From positions 35,471-99,470 of the forward strand of contig JADLFQ010000097.1 in the NCBI GenBank assembly GCA_020845515.1: a DNA stretch of 64,000 nt, given 5' to 3'. This stretch comes from Anaerolineaceae bacterium (GTDB taxonomy: Bacteria > Chloroflexota > Anaerolineae > Anaerolineales > Anaerolineaceae). The stretch's first letter is position 1. Each line of letters starts with the position of its first letter. The notes below the pieces were generated by a model that worked only from the letters and a program-made list of their open reading frames with translations, was not told where the DNA came from and made no database searches. Positions 25,034 through 34,303 of the stretch are shown here, one piece after another. The translations under genes were made by a program, and so were the position numbers.

Positions 25034-27826
25034 TTAGTCTTCCTTGCCAAAAGTGGCCAGCGGTTGCATATTGCCCCAGTTTTTTCCCCAGCGTGCATCC
25101 GTTTCCAGAGGGACCTGAAGCGGATAGGTGTTCTCCATAATGGATTGGACGACGCGAGCCGTTTCTTGAAGCTCGCCTATTGGGCATTCCAATAAAAGCT
25201 CATCATGCACTTGCAGCAGCAATCGCGCTTTCAAATCAGCTTTTTTTAGTGCCGGCGGTACTGCGATCATTGCCAGCTTCATAATATCGGCAGCACTGCC
25301 TTGCACAGGTGCGTTGATAGCCTCGCGTTCTTCCCGATTGCGAATGTTGGCGTTGGAGGGGTTTTTCAGGTTGGGGAAGTAGCGTCTTCTTCCCAGCACT
25401 GTTTCCACATACCCTAGTTCAGCAGCAGTAATACGAAGCTTATCCAGATATTTCTTGACGCGCGGAAATTGTTCAAAGTACGCCTTCGCGAAATTTTCTG
25501 CTTCAGCAAGGGTCAAATCTGTAGTGCGGCTAAGTCCGAAGGGACTCATGCCATAGATCAGGCCGAAGTTAATCGCTTTGGCGTGGCGGCGCTGGTCTTT
25601 GGTGACATCTTTGAGCAGGATGTTGTAGATTGCAGCAGCGGTGGCAGCATGGATATCCAACCCGGCGCGAAAAGCATCCAACATGGCTTTGTCGTCAGAG
25701 AGATGGGCGACAATTCTCAGCTCAATTTGTGAATAATCTACCGATAGTAAGCGCATTCCAGCAGCGGTGATGAAGCCATCCCGAACCCGTCTCCCCATAT
25801 CGGTACGGGTGGGGATATTCTGCAAATTTGGATCAGAAGAAGCCAGCCTTCCAGTAACTGACCCAGTTTGACTGAATGAGGTATGTACGCGTCCGGTACG
25901 CGGATTAATTTGCTGGGGAAGGGAGTCGACATATGTGGATTTAAGCTTGGACAGCTCCCGGTATTCGAGGATGGTTTCAATAATGGGGTGCTGTTCACGC
26001 AGCTCCTCTAAGACGCCGGCAGACGTGGAAAACTTTCCACTGCTGGTTTTAAAACGAGGGTCGGGTGGTTGGAGATGAAGCGTTTCAAATAGTGCTTTGG
26101 AGAGCTGTTGGGTGGAGTTGAGGTTGAGAGAATATCCAACGACCTGATAAATTTGTTTTTCAATTTCGGCCAGGCGTTGGTTCAATTCCCCAGCCATAGC
26201 GGCAAAATGAGCGGAATCCAGCATGATGCCGGTTTCTTCCATTTCGGCGAGCACCGAAATGAGTGGAATTTCCACTTCCTCAAAGACCCGTGTGGCGTTC
26301 TGTTGGTTCATTTTTTCAATGAGGAGCGGTTTGAGGCGCAGCGGGATCTCGGCATCGGCGGCGGCGTAGGCAGCGGCGATCTCCACCGGTACATCCGCCA
26401 TGCTGCGCTGATTCTTTCCTTTGCCGATCAGTTCCTCAATATGCGTCATCTCGATATTCAAGTAATACGCGGCCATATCTTTTAGGCCCAGATGGCGGGA
26501 AGCCGGGTCAGTCAACCACTCTGCCAGCATTGTATCGAAGGTCAAGGGTTTGGGATCAAGGCCCGCTTGAGACAACATGAGGAAGTCGTATTTCAGATTT
26601 TGTCCAACTTTCCCGATGTTTGGATTTGTAAAGGACGGACGCAAGGCTTCGATCACTTGCGCGAGGGGGAGTTGTGGTTCTGTAGTTTGATGCCCGACCG
26701 GAATGTAGTAACCGCTGCCTGGCGCAGTGGAAAGGGAGATGCCGACAAGGTCGGCGCGCATTGGATCAATGGCAGTTGTCTCGGTATCAAAAGAGATTTC
26801 CAGAGCGGATTCCAGGGTTTGTTTGAGTTCCTCCAGGGTTTCCGGCGTGTTGACAATGCGCATTTCCAATTGGTAGAGAGGGATGGGTTGGGCAATCTCT
26901 ACAGCCGATTCGAACAACGAGAGCTGCTGGCCGTTTGAGGCAACCAGGCCTTTCAGGTTTCTAAACCTGGTAATCAGGGTGCGGAATTCCAACTCTTGAA
27001 AGAGTTGTTCCACCGCGGGGAAGTTGATCTTGCCGGTATGCGCCAACTCGAAGTTGACAGTAAGGGGAACATCGGTGTGAATTTGTGCCAGATCGCGGCT
27101 GAGGAAAGCCAGGTCGCGATTGGCGGCCAGTTTGTTTCTTACGCTTTCTTTGATCTCATCCAGTTTGTTATAGATTTCCTGCAGGCTGAAGAACTGTTTG
27201 AGAAGGGTGACGGCGGTCTTTTCGCCAATCCCCGGGACGCCTGGAATATTATCTGATTTGTCGCCGACCAGCGCCTTATAATCCACTACCTGTTCAGGTA
27301 AAACGCCGAGGTAACCCTCAACTTCTTTGATTGTGTAGTCTTCCGCTTCTGAAAGCTTTTTTCCGGAAAGATTGACGATAACGCGGTCCGCGACAAGCTG
27401 CAACAAATCCCGGTCTCCGGTGATGATTTTGACCCCAAACCCCTGCTCGACGGCCAGCCGGGCTACCGTACCCAGTACATCATCCGCTTCATAGCCTTCA
27501 ACTTCCAGACGTGGAAAACCGAAGGCATCTACAAGCTGGCGAATGCGCTCAATTTGTGGGCGCAAATCGTCCGGCATTTTTGCGCGCGTGGCTTTGTAAT
27601 CCGGAAAGATTGTGTTGCGGAAGGTTTTCCCCGTATCGAATGCAACGGCCAGATATTCTGGTCTTTCCTGCTCCAGCAGACGGAGAAGAACGCTTGCAAA
27701 GCCAAAGATACCTGCTGTAGGCTCGCCGGAGCGGGTTTGCAGACGTTCCGAACTGCCGGCTGTGAGCGCAAAAAAGGTTCGATATGCGAGCGCGTGACCG
27801 TCAATCAAATATAGTACAGGGGGCAT
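25034..27826 (-). CDS. polA: DNA polymerase I
   Basis: A 930-residue repair and Okazaki-fragment polymerase with three domains. The 5'-nuclease (about 1-290) carries AFDTGKTFRN, EADDVLGTVA and GDRDLLQLV. The 3'-5' exonuclease (about 325-510) retains all catalytic residues: DTET near residue 346, GQNLKYDFL, and YAAADAEIP; many thermophilic or Gram-positive relatives have lost these. The polymerase (about 530-930) has motif A LLSVDYSQIELR, motif B RRHAKAINFGLIYGM with Phe at the sugar-selecting position, and motif C LQVHDELLLE. GGAG lies 6 bases before the start. It follows the pseudo-receiver gene by 33 bases. Confidence 0.97.
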   Translation of the reverse strand: MPPVLYLIDGHALAYRTFFALTAGSSERLQTRSGEPTAGIFGFASVLLRLLEQERPEYLAVAFDTGKTFRNTIFPDYKATRAKMPDDLRPQIERIRQLVDAFGFPRLEVEGYEADDVLGTVARLAVEQGFGVKIITGDRDLLQLVADRVIVNLSGKKLSEAEDYTIKEVEGYLGVLPEQVVDYKALVGDKSDNIPGVPGIGEKTAVTLLKQFFSLQEIYNKLDEIKESVRNKLAANRDLAFLSRDLAQIHTDVPLTVNFELAHTGKINFPAVEQLFQELEFRTLITRFRNLKGLVASNGQQLSLFESAVEIAQPIPLYQLEMRIVNTPETLEELKQTLESALEISFDTETTAIDPMRADLVGISLSTAPGSGYYIPVGHQTTEPQLPLAQVIEALRPSFTNPNIGKVGQNLKYDFLMLSQAGLDPKPLTFDTMLAEWLTDPASRHLGLKDMAAYYLNIEMTHIEELIGKGKNQRSMADVPVEIAAAYAAADAEIPLRLKPLLIEKMNQQNATRVFEEVEIPLISVLAEMEETGIMLDSAHFAAMAGELNQRLAEIEKQIYQVVGYSLNLNSTQQLSKALFETLHLQPPDPRFKTSSGKFSTSAGVLEELREQHPIIETILEYRELSKLKSTYVDSLPQQINPRTGRVHTSFSQTGSVTGRLASSDPNLQNIPTRTDMGRRVRDGFITAAGMRLLSVDYSQIELRIVAHLSDDKAMLDAFRAGLDIHAATAAAIYNILLKDVTKDQRRHAKAINFGLIYGMSPFGLSRTTDLTLAEAENFAKAYFEQFPRVKKYLDKLRITAAELGYVETVLGRRRYFPNLKNPSNANIRNREEREAINAPVQGSAADIMKLAMIAVPPALKKADLKARLLLQVHDELLLECPIGELQETARVVQSIMENTYPLQVPLETDARWGKNWGNMQPLATFGKED

Positions 27827-27859
27827 TCTTGCTCCATTCAGTAAGATAGCGGGACTGAC

Positions 27860-29701
27860 TCACCCGGAGGTGTAACCCTGCCGTTTGCGGGTAAGCTGAA
27901 TAAATTCAAACAAGGCTTTTTGTGTAGGCGGCTGCGTACCGCGAATAATGAGGTAACCGGGCGACCAGAAATCCTCGGAGCCGTCTACAGGCTTCGTTCC
28001 CGGATATTGACTGAAGATTTTTTCCGAAGTGTTTTGGCGAATTAACCTGACCAAGTTGGCAGGAGAGATAGCCGGAGCAAGCCGGACACTCCATTGTAAA
28101 TATTCAGGCCGGACGGTGACACTGTCGAGATTCCAGCCGAAGGCATTGCAGATTTCGGACAACCACTGTTTAAGTTGTTTGCCAAGAGTTCCCCGCAATT
28201 TGTTCCCCGGGACGCGGGTGAGCAAGAGGCAAGTATAGATCTGTTCGTTTTGCGCCAGTAGGAGGGGGAGTGGGTCGGGAGGGGAGAAAGCGTGATCTCC
28301 GTTTGAGGGACGGGTTTCATCAAGAAAGGGATTATCATGCGCCGATGACGCCCGGGGCGGGTAGGGTGCGGAGGGGACGGTCCCGGCAGGCAGGCCAGGC
28401 TTGGCGGTAGTTTTTGCGGGCTTGGCTGGAAGGTCTTCCTGTGCTTCCCAGGGGAAAGTAACCGGGGTTTCTTCCGGTGAGGGTGGAGGTTCGAAGGAGG
28501 TGACGGTATCTTCCGGTGCGGGGCGCTGCGGGTCCGGGGAAGGCATGGATGCCAGCAGTTGGTTCAGGTTGAGAATCTCAGCTTCATCGAAGGCGCCCTC
28601 ATTGGCAGGCAGGGACTCTGTCTCATCCTCCAGGGCTTCCTGAATGTCTGCGTTCTCCTCGGAGGCGGCGGGTTCGAAATCCAATGGCAGCGGATTGGGC
28701 AGAGCCGCTTCCGGCAGCGGGGCAACCTGCGGCATATCGGCTGGCTGGTTTTGAGGTGCGTCAGGGTCGGAAGAGATGGGAATAATGGCATCCTCTTTCT
28801 CTGCTTGCCCGGTTTGCTGTGTGGTTGCTTCTTGAAGAGGTGTTGCTGCAAGAGGCTGTTCTTCGGGAGGGAGCGGAGGCAGGATGTCTTCCGCCGATGG
28901 CGGCGGATAAACCCTTTGATCTGCAGGGGGCGCTTTTAAAGCCTGTGCCAGTTGATTGATCTCGGCGCGTGCCTTGCTGACCGGCATGCGGGTGGCATGT
29001 GCCAGAGCGATTCCCAAATCCGACTGGAGGGTTTTCGCGTACAGCAACACTTCGGTATTATCTGAGGTGAGGCGCACAAAACGCGCCAGATCATAGTTTT
29101 CAATTTTGTTCCAATAGCGTGAGAGAATTTCACAAAGTTCCTGGGCGTCTTGTGGCGAGATATCTCCCATATAAAAGAACAATTGATCCAATCGCGTCAT
29201 TAATACGGCATAGGCAGCGGAGTCTTTTAGAAACCAGGAAATTCTTTCGGTCAACAGTTCACCATCCGCCAGCCAGGGTGGAATTTCTAGACCGGCATCG
29301 GTATACGGTAAGGTTTCTTCGGGGGCGCTGTGAGATGACGAGTTGTTTAAGAGATGATGTACCATCTTGAGCATGCTGGGCAGATAAAAAGGCCGGCTGA
29401 GACACCCATCCGCCTGCAACTCTGCTGCCAGCGGGTGGAGGGGGTCATTATCCGGAGGGATCAGAACAAAGCGAGGGGCGGGGTGTTGTTCGCGGATGAC
29501 GCGTACGATGGAGGCGATCGGCTCATCAGGAAGCTCAAAATCCACAATGGCAAGGTCAAAGGCTCGCTTTTTGAGATCAGATAAGACTTCCTGCGTATTT
29601 TGTGCTATACGAACGCGATATAACCCGCTCTCTTCCAAGCTTAACCGGAGAAGCTCGCCAAAAGCGGTGTGATGCGTTGCCACCAGCACATTTTTGAGCA
29701 T
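27860..29701 (-). CDS. Pseudo-receiver, roadblock and inactive TnpA-like fusion protein
   Basis: A 613-residue protein with an architecture I have not seen described. Residues 1-118 have a response-regulator receiver fold: Asp54 (IVDFELPD) is present, but the acidic pair is ATHH (8-11) and the switch Lys is Arg103 (LSRPF), so phosphorylation is doubtful. Residues about 150-256 resemble a roadblock/LC7 domain. Then comes a Pro/Glu-rich linker of about 220 residues. The last 130 residues follow the IS200/IS605 TnpA fold: LSEICNAFGWNLDSV, SPANLVRLIRQNTSEKIF, and FWSPGYLI. The HUH motif is YLQ (about 534) and the catalytic Tyr is Phe (about 599), so it is probably a DNA-binding relic without nuclease activity. 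It is the first gene before polA and the TPR gene. Domain calls are by eye. Confidence 0.62.
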   Translation of the reverse strand: MLKNVLVATHHTAFGELLRLSLEESGLYRVRIAQNTQEVLSDLKKRAFDLAIVDFELPDEPIASIVRVIREQHPAPRFVLIPPDNDPLHPLAAELQADGCLSRPFYLPSMLKMVHHLLNNSSSHSAPEETLPYTDAGLEIPPWLADGELLTERISWFLKDSAAYAVLMTRLDQLFFYMGDISPQDAQELCEILSRYWNKIENYDLARFVRLTSDNTEVLLYAKTLQSDLGIALAHATRMPVSKARAEINQLAQALKAPPADQRVYPPPSAEDILPPLPPEEQPLAATPLQEATTQQTGQAEKEDAIIPISSDPDAPQNQPADMPQVAPLPEAALPNPLPLDFEPAASEENADIQEALEDETESLPANEGAFDEAEILNLNQLLASMPSPDPQRPAPEDTVTSFEPPPSPEETPVTFPWEAQEDLPAKPAKTTAKPGLPAGTVPSAPYPPRASSAHDNPFLDETRPSNGDHAFSPPDPLPLLLAQNEQIYTCLLLTRVPGNKLRGTLGKQLKQWLSEICNAFGWNLDSVTVRPEYLQWSVRLAPAISPANLVRLIRQNTSEKIFSQYPGTKPVDGSEDFWSPGYLIIRGTQPPTQKALFEFIQLTRKRQGYTSG

Positions 29702-29707
29702 AATAAA

Positions 29708-29736
29708 AGTGTATCACGGCGAGGGCGGACAAGCAA
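29708..29736 (-). promoter_or_regulatory. Promoter of the pseudo-receiver/polA/TPR operon
   Basis: On the minus strand TTGCTT (29736-29731), 17 bases, TACACT (29713-29708). The -10 box ends 6 bases before the ATG at 29701 and no Shine-Dalgarno is present, which fits a leaderless message. Confidence 0.5.
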
Positions 29737-29911
29737 GCAATGCCGCCCTTCGCAACCCTTTTAAGATATGGGATAATTGCAGCATGGTCATTTCCTGTTT
29801 GGGTAAAAATTGCGACTCCCTCATTGAAAATTGCCAGTGTGGAGATAAAGAGCACGCCAAAATACAGCAGAAAGACTAAAAATTGTTTCTGATCGGAGGG
29901 ATGCAGCTTCG

Positions 29912-31084
29912 TTGAGTGCCATTAAGGTTCTGTCTATCTTTGGGACGCGGCCAGAAGGCGTAAAAATGGCGCCGGTGGTGAAACAGTTGGCCGAAACAAC
30001 GGGAATAGAAAGCCGGGTTTGCGTAACGGCGCAGCATCGAGAAATGCTTGACCAGGTGTTATCACTGTTTGAAATCCGGCCGGATTTTGATTTGGATTTA
30101 ATGCGTCCCAACCAATCGCTGGCTCAATTAACTGCGGATATTTTTACCCATCTTGACCCCATTTTAGCAAAATGGAAGCCGAACTGGGTTTTAGCGCAAG
30201 GCGATACCACGACCGTGATGGCTGCCGCCTTGAACGCTTATTATCGCCGCATCCGAGTGGGACATGTGGAAGCCGGGCTGCGCACCGCGAATAAATGGGA
30301 ACCTTTCCCGGAAGAAATCAACCGCCGCATCGCCGGTGTGACGGCTGACTTGCATTTTGCACCAACCGAACACAGCCGCGAGAACCTTTTAAGGGAGGGA
30401 ATTCCCGATTGGCGCATTGTTGTTACCGGCAATACGGTCATTGATGCTTTACAGACCATCGTGAGGCGTGAACCACCCCTGGAAACAGAGAAACTGCTGA
30501 AAAGGGTGGGAGTTATCGGACAAAACCGGCGCCTTATCCTGGCGACAGCTCACCGACGGGAAAACTTTGGGCAGCCGCTGGAAAATATTTGCGGCGCGCT
30601 GGCTGACCTGGCGGAGTATTTCCAGGGAGAGGTTCAAATTGTTTACCCGGTTCACCTCAACCCCAATGTGCATGAAACAGCCCTGCGCCGCCTTAGTAAT
30701 GTCTCCCACGTTACCCTTTTGCCGCCGTTGGATTACCTCCCATTGGTACATTTGATGAAGCAGGCTGCGTTAATTTTGACCGATTCCGGCGGCATCCAGG
30801 AGGAAGCTTCTGCTCTGGGGATTCCAACGCTGGTGCTGCGACGCGCCACCGAACGCCCCGAAGGGGTGGAGAGCGGCGGATTGAAACTGGTGGGCACAGA
30901 ACGCGAGGCGATCTTCCAGCAGACAAAGGCATTGCTGGAGGATGAGGAAGCATACCGGAAGATGAAGAATGCCTCGAATCCGTTTGGTGACGGGCATGCT
31001 GCCGAACGGATTGCAGAGGCTTTGTTGGCTTATCGAGAACCAGTAGCATTTTGCCCACAAGCAGAAGGTGAAAAGGATGGATGA
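29912..31084 (+). CDS. wecB: UDP-GlcNAc 2-epimerase, non-hydrolysing
   Basis: A 390-residue epimerase that interconverts UDP-GlcNAc and UDP-ManNAc, feeding cell-surface glycan synthesis. Family segments are GTRPEGVKMAPVV, QHREMLDQVL, QGDTTTVMAAAL, VGHVEAGLRT, THRRENF-like AHRRENFG, and TDSGGIQEEA. The start must be the TTG at 29912, since the conserved N-terminus begins right after it and no ATG fits; GGAGGG lies 11 bases upstream. It overlaps the glycosyltransferase that follows by 8 bases, which suggests that both act in making a surface polymer. Confidence 0.95.
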   Translation: MSAIKVLSIFGTRPEGVKMAPVVKQLAETTGIESRVCVTAQHREMLDQVLSLFEIRPDFDLDLMRPNQSLAQLTADIFTHLDPILAKWKPNWVLAQGDTTTVMAAALNAYYRRIRVGHVEAGLRTANKWEPFPEEINRRIAGVTADLHFAPTEHSRENLLREGIPDWRIVVTGNTVIDALQTIVRREPPLETEKLLKRVGVIGQNRRLILATAHRRENFGQPLENICGALADLAEYFQGEVQIVYPVHLNPNVHETALRRLSNVSHVTLLPPLDYLPLVHLMKQAALILTDSGGIQEEASALGIPTLVLRRATERPEGVESGGLKLVGTEREAIFQQTKALLEDEEAYRKMKNASNPFGDGHAAERIAEALLAYREPVAFCPQAEGEKDG

Positions 31085-32114
31085 GCCGACGCGCGCGGCT
31101 GTGACATTTGGTGTTCTTCCTTGCCCGACAGGGGTGGGTGGGCCGGCATCCTTCCGGAGACGGTTCGTTTCGCATTTGGGACAAAATGGGTATAGAGTCG
31201 TTGACAACCCTCACAACCCGCGCTGCACTGCCATTTTGCTGATTGGGGGATCTGCCCGACTGATACCCGAAATTTGGCGCGCCCGGCGGCGAGGTGTGCG
31301 TATCGTCCAGCGTTTGAATGGAATGAACTGGATGCATCGCCAAGGCCAGGGGAGCTTGCGCTACTACCTGCGCGCGGAGTTCAACAATTGGGTGTTGAGG
31401 GTGACGCGGAAACGCCTGGCTGACCGGATTATCTATCAGAGTCGCTTTGCACGTGGCTGGTGGGATCGTTCTGCGGGTGTAGTGCAGAAGCCAAGCAGGG
31501 TGATCTATAATGCTGTGGACTTAAAGCGCTATTACCCTGAGGGGGAACACCGGCGACCGACAGATCATTATCGCCTGTTGGTGGTGGAAGGCCATATTGG
31601 CGGGGGATATGAGCATGGCCTGGCGCATGCAGTTGCCCTGGCGCAACGGTTGAATCGTCAGCTTGTCCAGCCGGTTGAATTAATGGTGGTGGGCGAGGTT
31701 TCTAAATCTTTGCGAAGCTATTGGAAGGAGAATTCGGATGTGTGGATCACATGGCGCGGGGTTGTAGAAGCGGAGTTGATTCCTGAGATAAACCGCTCGG
31801 CGCACCTGTTGTTCTCGGCGGATTTAAATGCTGCCTGCCCGAATTCGGTTATCGAAGCGCTGTCGTGCGGGCTTCCGGTGACAGGTTTCGCGACCGGGGC
31901 GCTGCCGGAACTGGTGGGCGACCATGCCGGTCAGTTGGTCGCCTATGGGGGGGACCCTTGGACTCTCGAACAGCCAAATATTGACGGCTTGGCTGGCGCA
32001 GCCCGTACCTTGCTGGCTGAACAGTCTCACTATCGCCTCAGCGCCCGTAGGCGGGCGGAGGCACTTTTTGACCTGAATTTTATGGTAGAGGAATATTTGA
32101 AAATGCTGCTTTAA
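31077..32114 (+). CDS. GT4-type glycosyltransferase
   Basis: A 345-residue glycosyltransferase of the GT-B fold. The C-terminal half holds the donor-binding signature of the family-4 group: SAHLLFSADLNAACPNSVIEALSCGLPVTGFATGALPELVG is represented by its key pieces CPNSVIEALSCGLPV and GALPELVGD, including the acidic residue of the E-x7-E pattern. The N-terminal half has a Gly-rich start (PCPTGVGGPASF). I choose the ATG at 31077, since AAGGTG lies 6 bases before it; a GTG at 31068 is possible. Coupled to wecB, it probably adds a sugar to a wall or surface polymer; donor and acceptor are unknown. Its stop codon abuts that of the convergent phosphoribosyltransferase. Confidence 0.85.
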   Translation: MDEPTRAAVTFGVLPCPTGVGGPASFRRRFVSHLGQNGYRVVDNPHNPRCTAILLIGGSARLIPEIWRARRRGVRIVQRLNGMNWMHRQGQGSLRYYLRAEFNNWVLRVTRKRLADRIIYQSRFARGWWDRSAGVVQKPSRVIYNAVDLKRYYPEGEHRRPTDHYRLLVVEGHIGGGYEHGLAHAVALAQRLNRQLVQPVELMVVGEVSKSLRSYWKENSDVWITWRGVVEAELIPEINRSAHLLFSADLNAACPNSVIEALSCGLPVTGFATGALPELVGDHAGQLVAYGGDPWTLEQPNIDGLAGAARTLLAEQSHYRLSARRRAEALFDLNFMVEEYLKMLL

Positions 32115-32624
32115 TCAAAAGTCGCGCAGTAAGACGCTCTCCGGGCCGCGGTGGATCTCCCACGGATAGACGATATGAGCGTCGGTGATTGCGGCATAGT
32201 AATCCGGGCGGACAACGCCAAACAGATTGCGGTAAGGATTAAAGTGCAGAACACAGGTGGAGGGAACACCCGCAGCACCAGAAACGCGATTTTTTACTGC
32301 CGTGATCGTGCGACCGGAACCCCATACGTCATCCACGATTAATATCTTTCTTCCCCTCAACAAATTCTCCCCGGGAAATTGGAAAAACTCAGGCCAAGCC
32401 ATCAGGCGCGACTTGAGGGGTTGTTTTTCCAATTCCATCTCAAAAGGAAAATTGACGGCCGCGGTGAGCAGCGAGGTGAGTTGTAGCGCTTCGGCAAGCA
32501 GCCCGCCAGGGATTACCCCGCCTCGGGTAATCATGATCATGGCATCAAATTCCGTTTCAAATTGTGGGATCAAGTGGTCAATTAATTTATCTACATCGTC
32601 CCATGTGATTGCTTCTTGGCGCAT
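32115..32624 (-). CDS. Phosphoribosyltransferase, purine-salvage type
   Basis: A 169-residue type-I phosphoribosyltransferase. The PRPP loop is KILIVDDVWGSGRTI (about residues 93-107), and the flanking TRGGVIPGGLLAEAL is typical of hypoxanthine/xanthine-type enzymes. The C-terminal YYAAITDAHIVYPWEI segment resembles the xanthine-guanine (Gpt) group, where a Tyr/Trp stacks on the purine. The base cannot be told from sequence alone. The gene is transcribed alone and converges on the glycosyltransferase with directly adjacent stop codons. Confidence 0.85.
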   Translation of the reverse strand: MRQEAITWDDVDKLIDHLIPQFETEFDAMIMITRGGVIPGGLLAEALQLTSLLTAAVNFPFEMELEKQPLKSRLMAWPEFFQFPGENLLRGRKILIVDDVWGSGRTITAVKNRVSGAAGVPSTCVLHFNPYRNLFGVVRPDYYAAITDAHIVYPWEIHRGPESVLLRDF

Positions 32625-32756
32625 GTGTTTTTCCTTACTGGATCATTCTTTCTGTAAATTATAGCATTTTCCATGAAAAATTCAGGGATTAGCATAGACC
32701 TTTTGATTTCTCTGCAAGGCAGGGAGGGCATTGCAAGGGTGAAAACTGCCGAATAG

Positions 32757-32788
32757 AAAAGCAGGAGGCTGAAACGCCTCCTGCTTTT
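32757..32788. terminator. Bidirectional intrinsic terminator
   Basis: AAAAGCAGGAGGC (32757-32769) and GCCTCCTGCTTTT (32776-32788) are perfectly complementary around a 6-base loop, with A and T runs on both sides. It lies just after the bactofilin-like gene on the minus strand and can stop transcription in both directions. Confidence 0.85.
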
Positions 32789-32804
32789 GTTGATTTAAGA
32801 GAAC

Positions 32805-34238
32805 TTAGTTTTCTGCAGGTAAAACCAGGGGCGCAGCCTGGCGAGAGGTCTTCCAATCACGGTAGACCAGCCAGATGGCGCCGATACCTAAGAAAGTGAT
32901 TACCAAGCCGAACAACCAGCCGATAAAGGGCAGTGAACGAAGCAAGGTGTAAAGAATGATGCCGATTAACATAGCCCAAATGCTGGCATGTGCGGCGCCA
33001 GGGCTTAGCTGCCTCAGTATCCACTGACCGGCCAGATAAGCAACGATCAGCTTGCTGCCATAACTTACAAGCAGACCGAATATCGCCAGTGCCAGTGCAA
33101 CCGAGGAAAACCCTATGGTAAAGACAGTGCTGCTGATGCCACCGAGTGTAACAACCATAAAGAGGATGCCCACCATCAAGACGACAAGCGCGGCAAAGAT
33201 GGCGGCAGCATAGCCGATGATGACCACAACAAAGCCATAACCGGCAGAAGGGGCTGGTTTCTCTTTTATTTTGTTCACCAGCCGGCCAAGTAAGGCGGGC
33301 AGCAGCCAGAGCGCCAAGGCGCCAAGGATGAGAAGTGTCGCGAAGTTGCGAAGGGTCTTTAGTGCCCAGTTGACCAGCGGCGTGACAAATTTGACACGTG
33401 ACGCTGTCGCGGCAGTTTCTCCTCCTTCTTTTGTCTCGGAGGGTACAGGTGTCTGGTAAACCACGCCGCCGACAGGCTGGGCGTTGATGGCTGCTGCATC
33501 CTCTGCAAAAGCGGTATAGGTTAACTGTCCGCCAATGTTGGCAGTTGGGTTGACGCGCAATCCGGGTTGAATGGATTTGGGCATCTCGAAGTTCATGCCG
33601 GGGAAAAAGAAAACCGGCGACTCAGTTTTGGAAATTTCATCAGGGCCAAAATCAATGTTTACATTCCCGCCGATATCGCCGTTCAGCTCTACCGCGCCTG
33701 CGCCCAGGTTCACATTACGTTCCACCTCTCCCGAGAGAATGGCCTGATAAACACCGGCATTGATGTTACGTTGTATTTTCGCGTCCGGCTGTAATTCAAG
33801 ACTGTAGCCGCCATAATACAGGCTGCGGTTGATGACTGCGTTGCTGGCAGCCAGCAAGGACGTGCTTCCCCCGAAAACACTGCCTTCCACCTGACCATCT
33901 ATTTCTGCGGTTTGACAGCCGAGGAAGAGATTGCCGGCGATTTTGGCGGTCTTGCTGATGTAGATTTTGTTGGCTGCGAGAAAAGCATCGCCATTGATTT
34001 CCCCATTGATGGTGATCGTTTGACCTCCCGCCATCAACGATCCGTTAATGACGCCGTCTATTACAACTGTTTCACTCCCCATAAAGACGTCTTCGTCAAT
34101 AACTTCGTCTGCCTGGATGTGCCCGCCGCGATTGTGGTAAGATGCTTGAACCGGAACTGTAATGCCAAGCACCAAAGCAATACCAAGAACTGAGATAAAT
34201 ATTGTTGTTAAAAGTTTTTTAGAAATTTTTTGAGACAT
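32805..34238 (-). CDS. Bactofilin-like beta-helix protein with membrane domain
   Basis: A 477-residue exported or membrane protein. After a signal-like hydrophobic N-terminus (about 8-30) comes a repetitive beta-helix region (about 40-200) of the polymer-forming bactofilin kind, with short units such as VVIDGVINGSLMAGG, ITINGEINGDAFLAA, and AEIDGQVEGSVFGGS. A linker is followed by five or six transmembrane segments (about 290-465). Free-standing bactofilins are cytoplasmic filaments of 100-200 residues, so a signal peptide and a polytopic C-terminus are unusual. GGAGGAGG is near the start. Role unknown; a shape or envelope scaffold is a guess. Confidence 0.7.
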   Translation of the reverse strand: MSQKISKKLLTTIFISVLGIALVLGITVPVQASYHNRGGHIQADEVIDEDVFMGSETVVIDGVINGSLMAGGQTITINGEINGDAFLAANKIYISKTAKIAGNLFLGCQTAEIDGQVEGSVFGGSTSLLAASNAVINRSLYYGGYSLELQPDAKIQRNINAGVYQAILSGEVERNVNLGAGAVELNGDIGGNVNIDFGPDEISKTESPVFFFPGMNFEMPKSIQPGLRVNPTANIGGQLTYTAFAEDAAAINAQPVGGVVYQTPVPSETKEGGETAATASRVKFVTPLVNWALKTLRNFATLLILGALALWLLPALLGRLVNKIKEKPAPSAGYGFVVVIIGYAAAIFAALVVLMVGILFMVVTLGGISSTVFTIGFSSVALALAIFGLLVSYGSKLIVAYLAGQWILRQLSPGAAHASIWAMLIGIILYTLLRSLPFIGWLFGLVITFLGIGAIWLVYRDWKTSRQAAPLVLPAEN

Positions 34239-34303
34239 GGTTTATCCTCCTCCCAGTATATATACGAGGAAAGAGGATAAGAGTTGCGTCTGTCAGGTAC
34301 ATT

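Noticed and set aside
27860..28330. An active IS200-type transposase
   Set aside because: HUH and Tyr are replaced, there is no neighbouring tnpB, and no flanking subterminal hairpins were seen; the domain is part of a longer host-like protein.
29893..29911. Five-codon frame (MQLR then stop) overlapping the TTG of wecB
   Set aside because: GGAGGG directly abuts its ATG with no spacing, so it cannot be initiated normally; the TTG start of wecB fits better.
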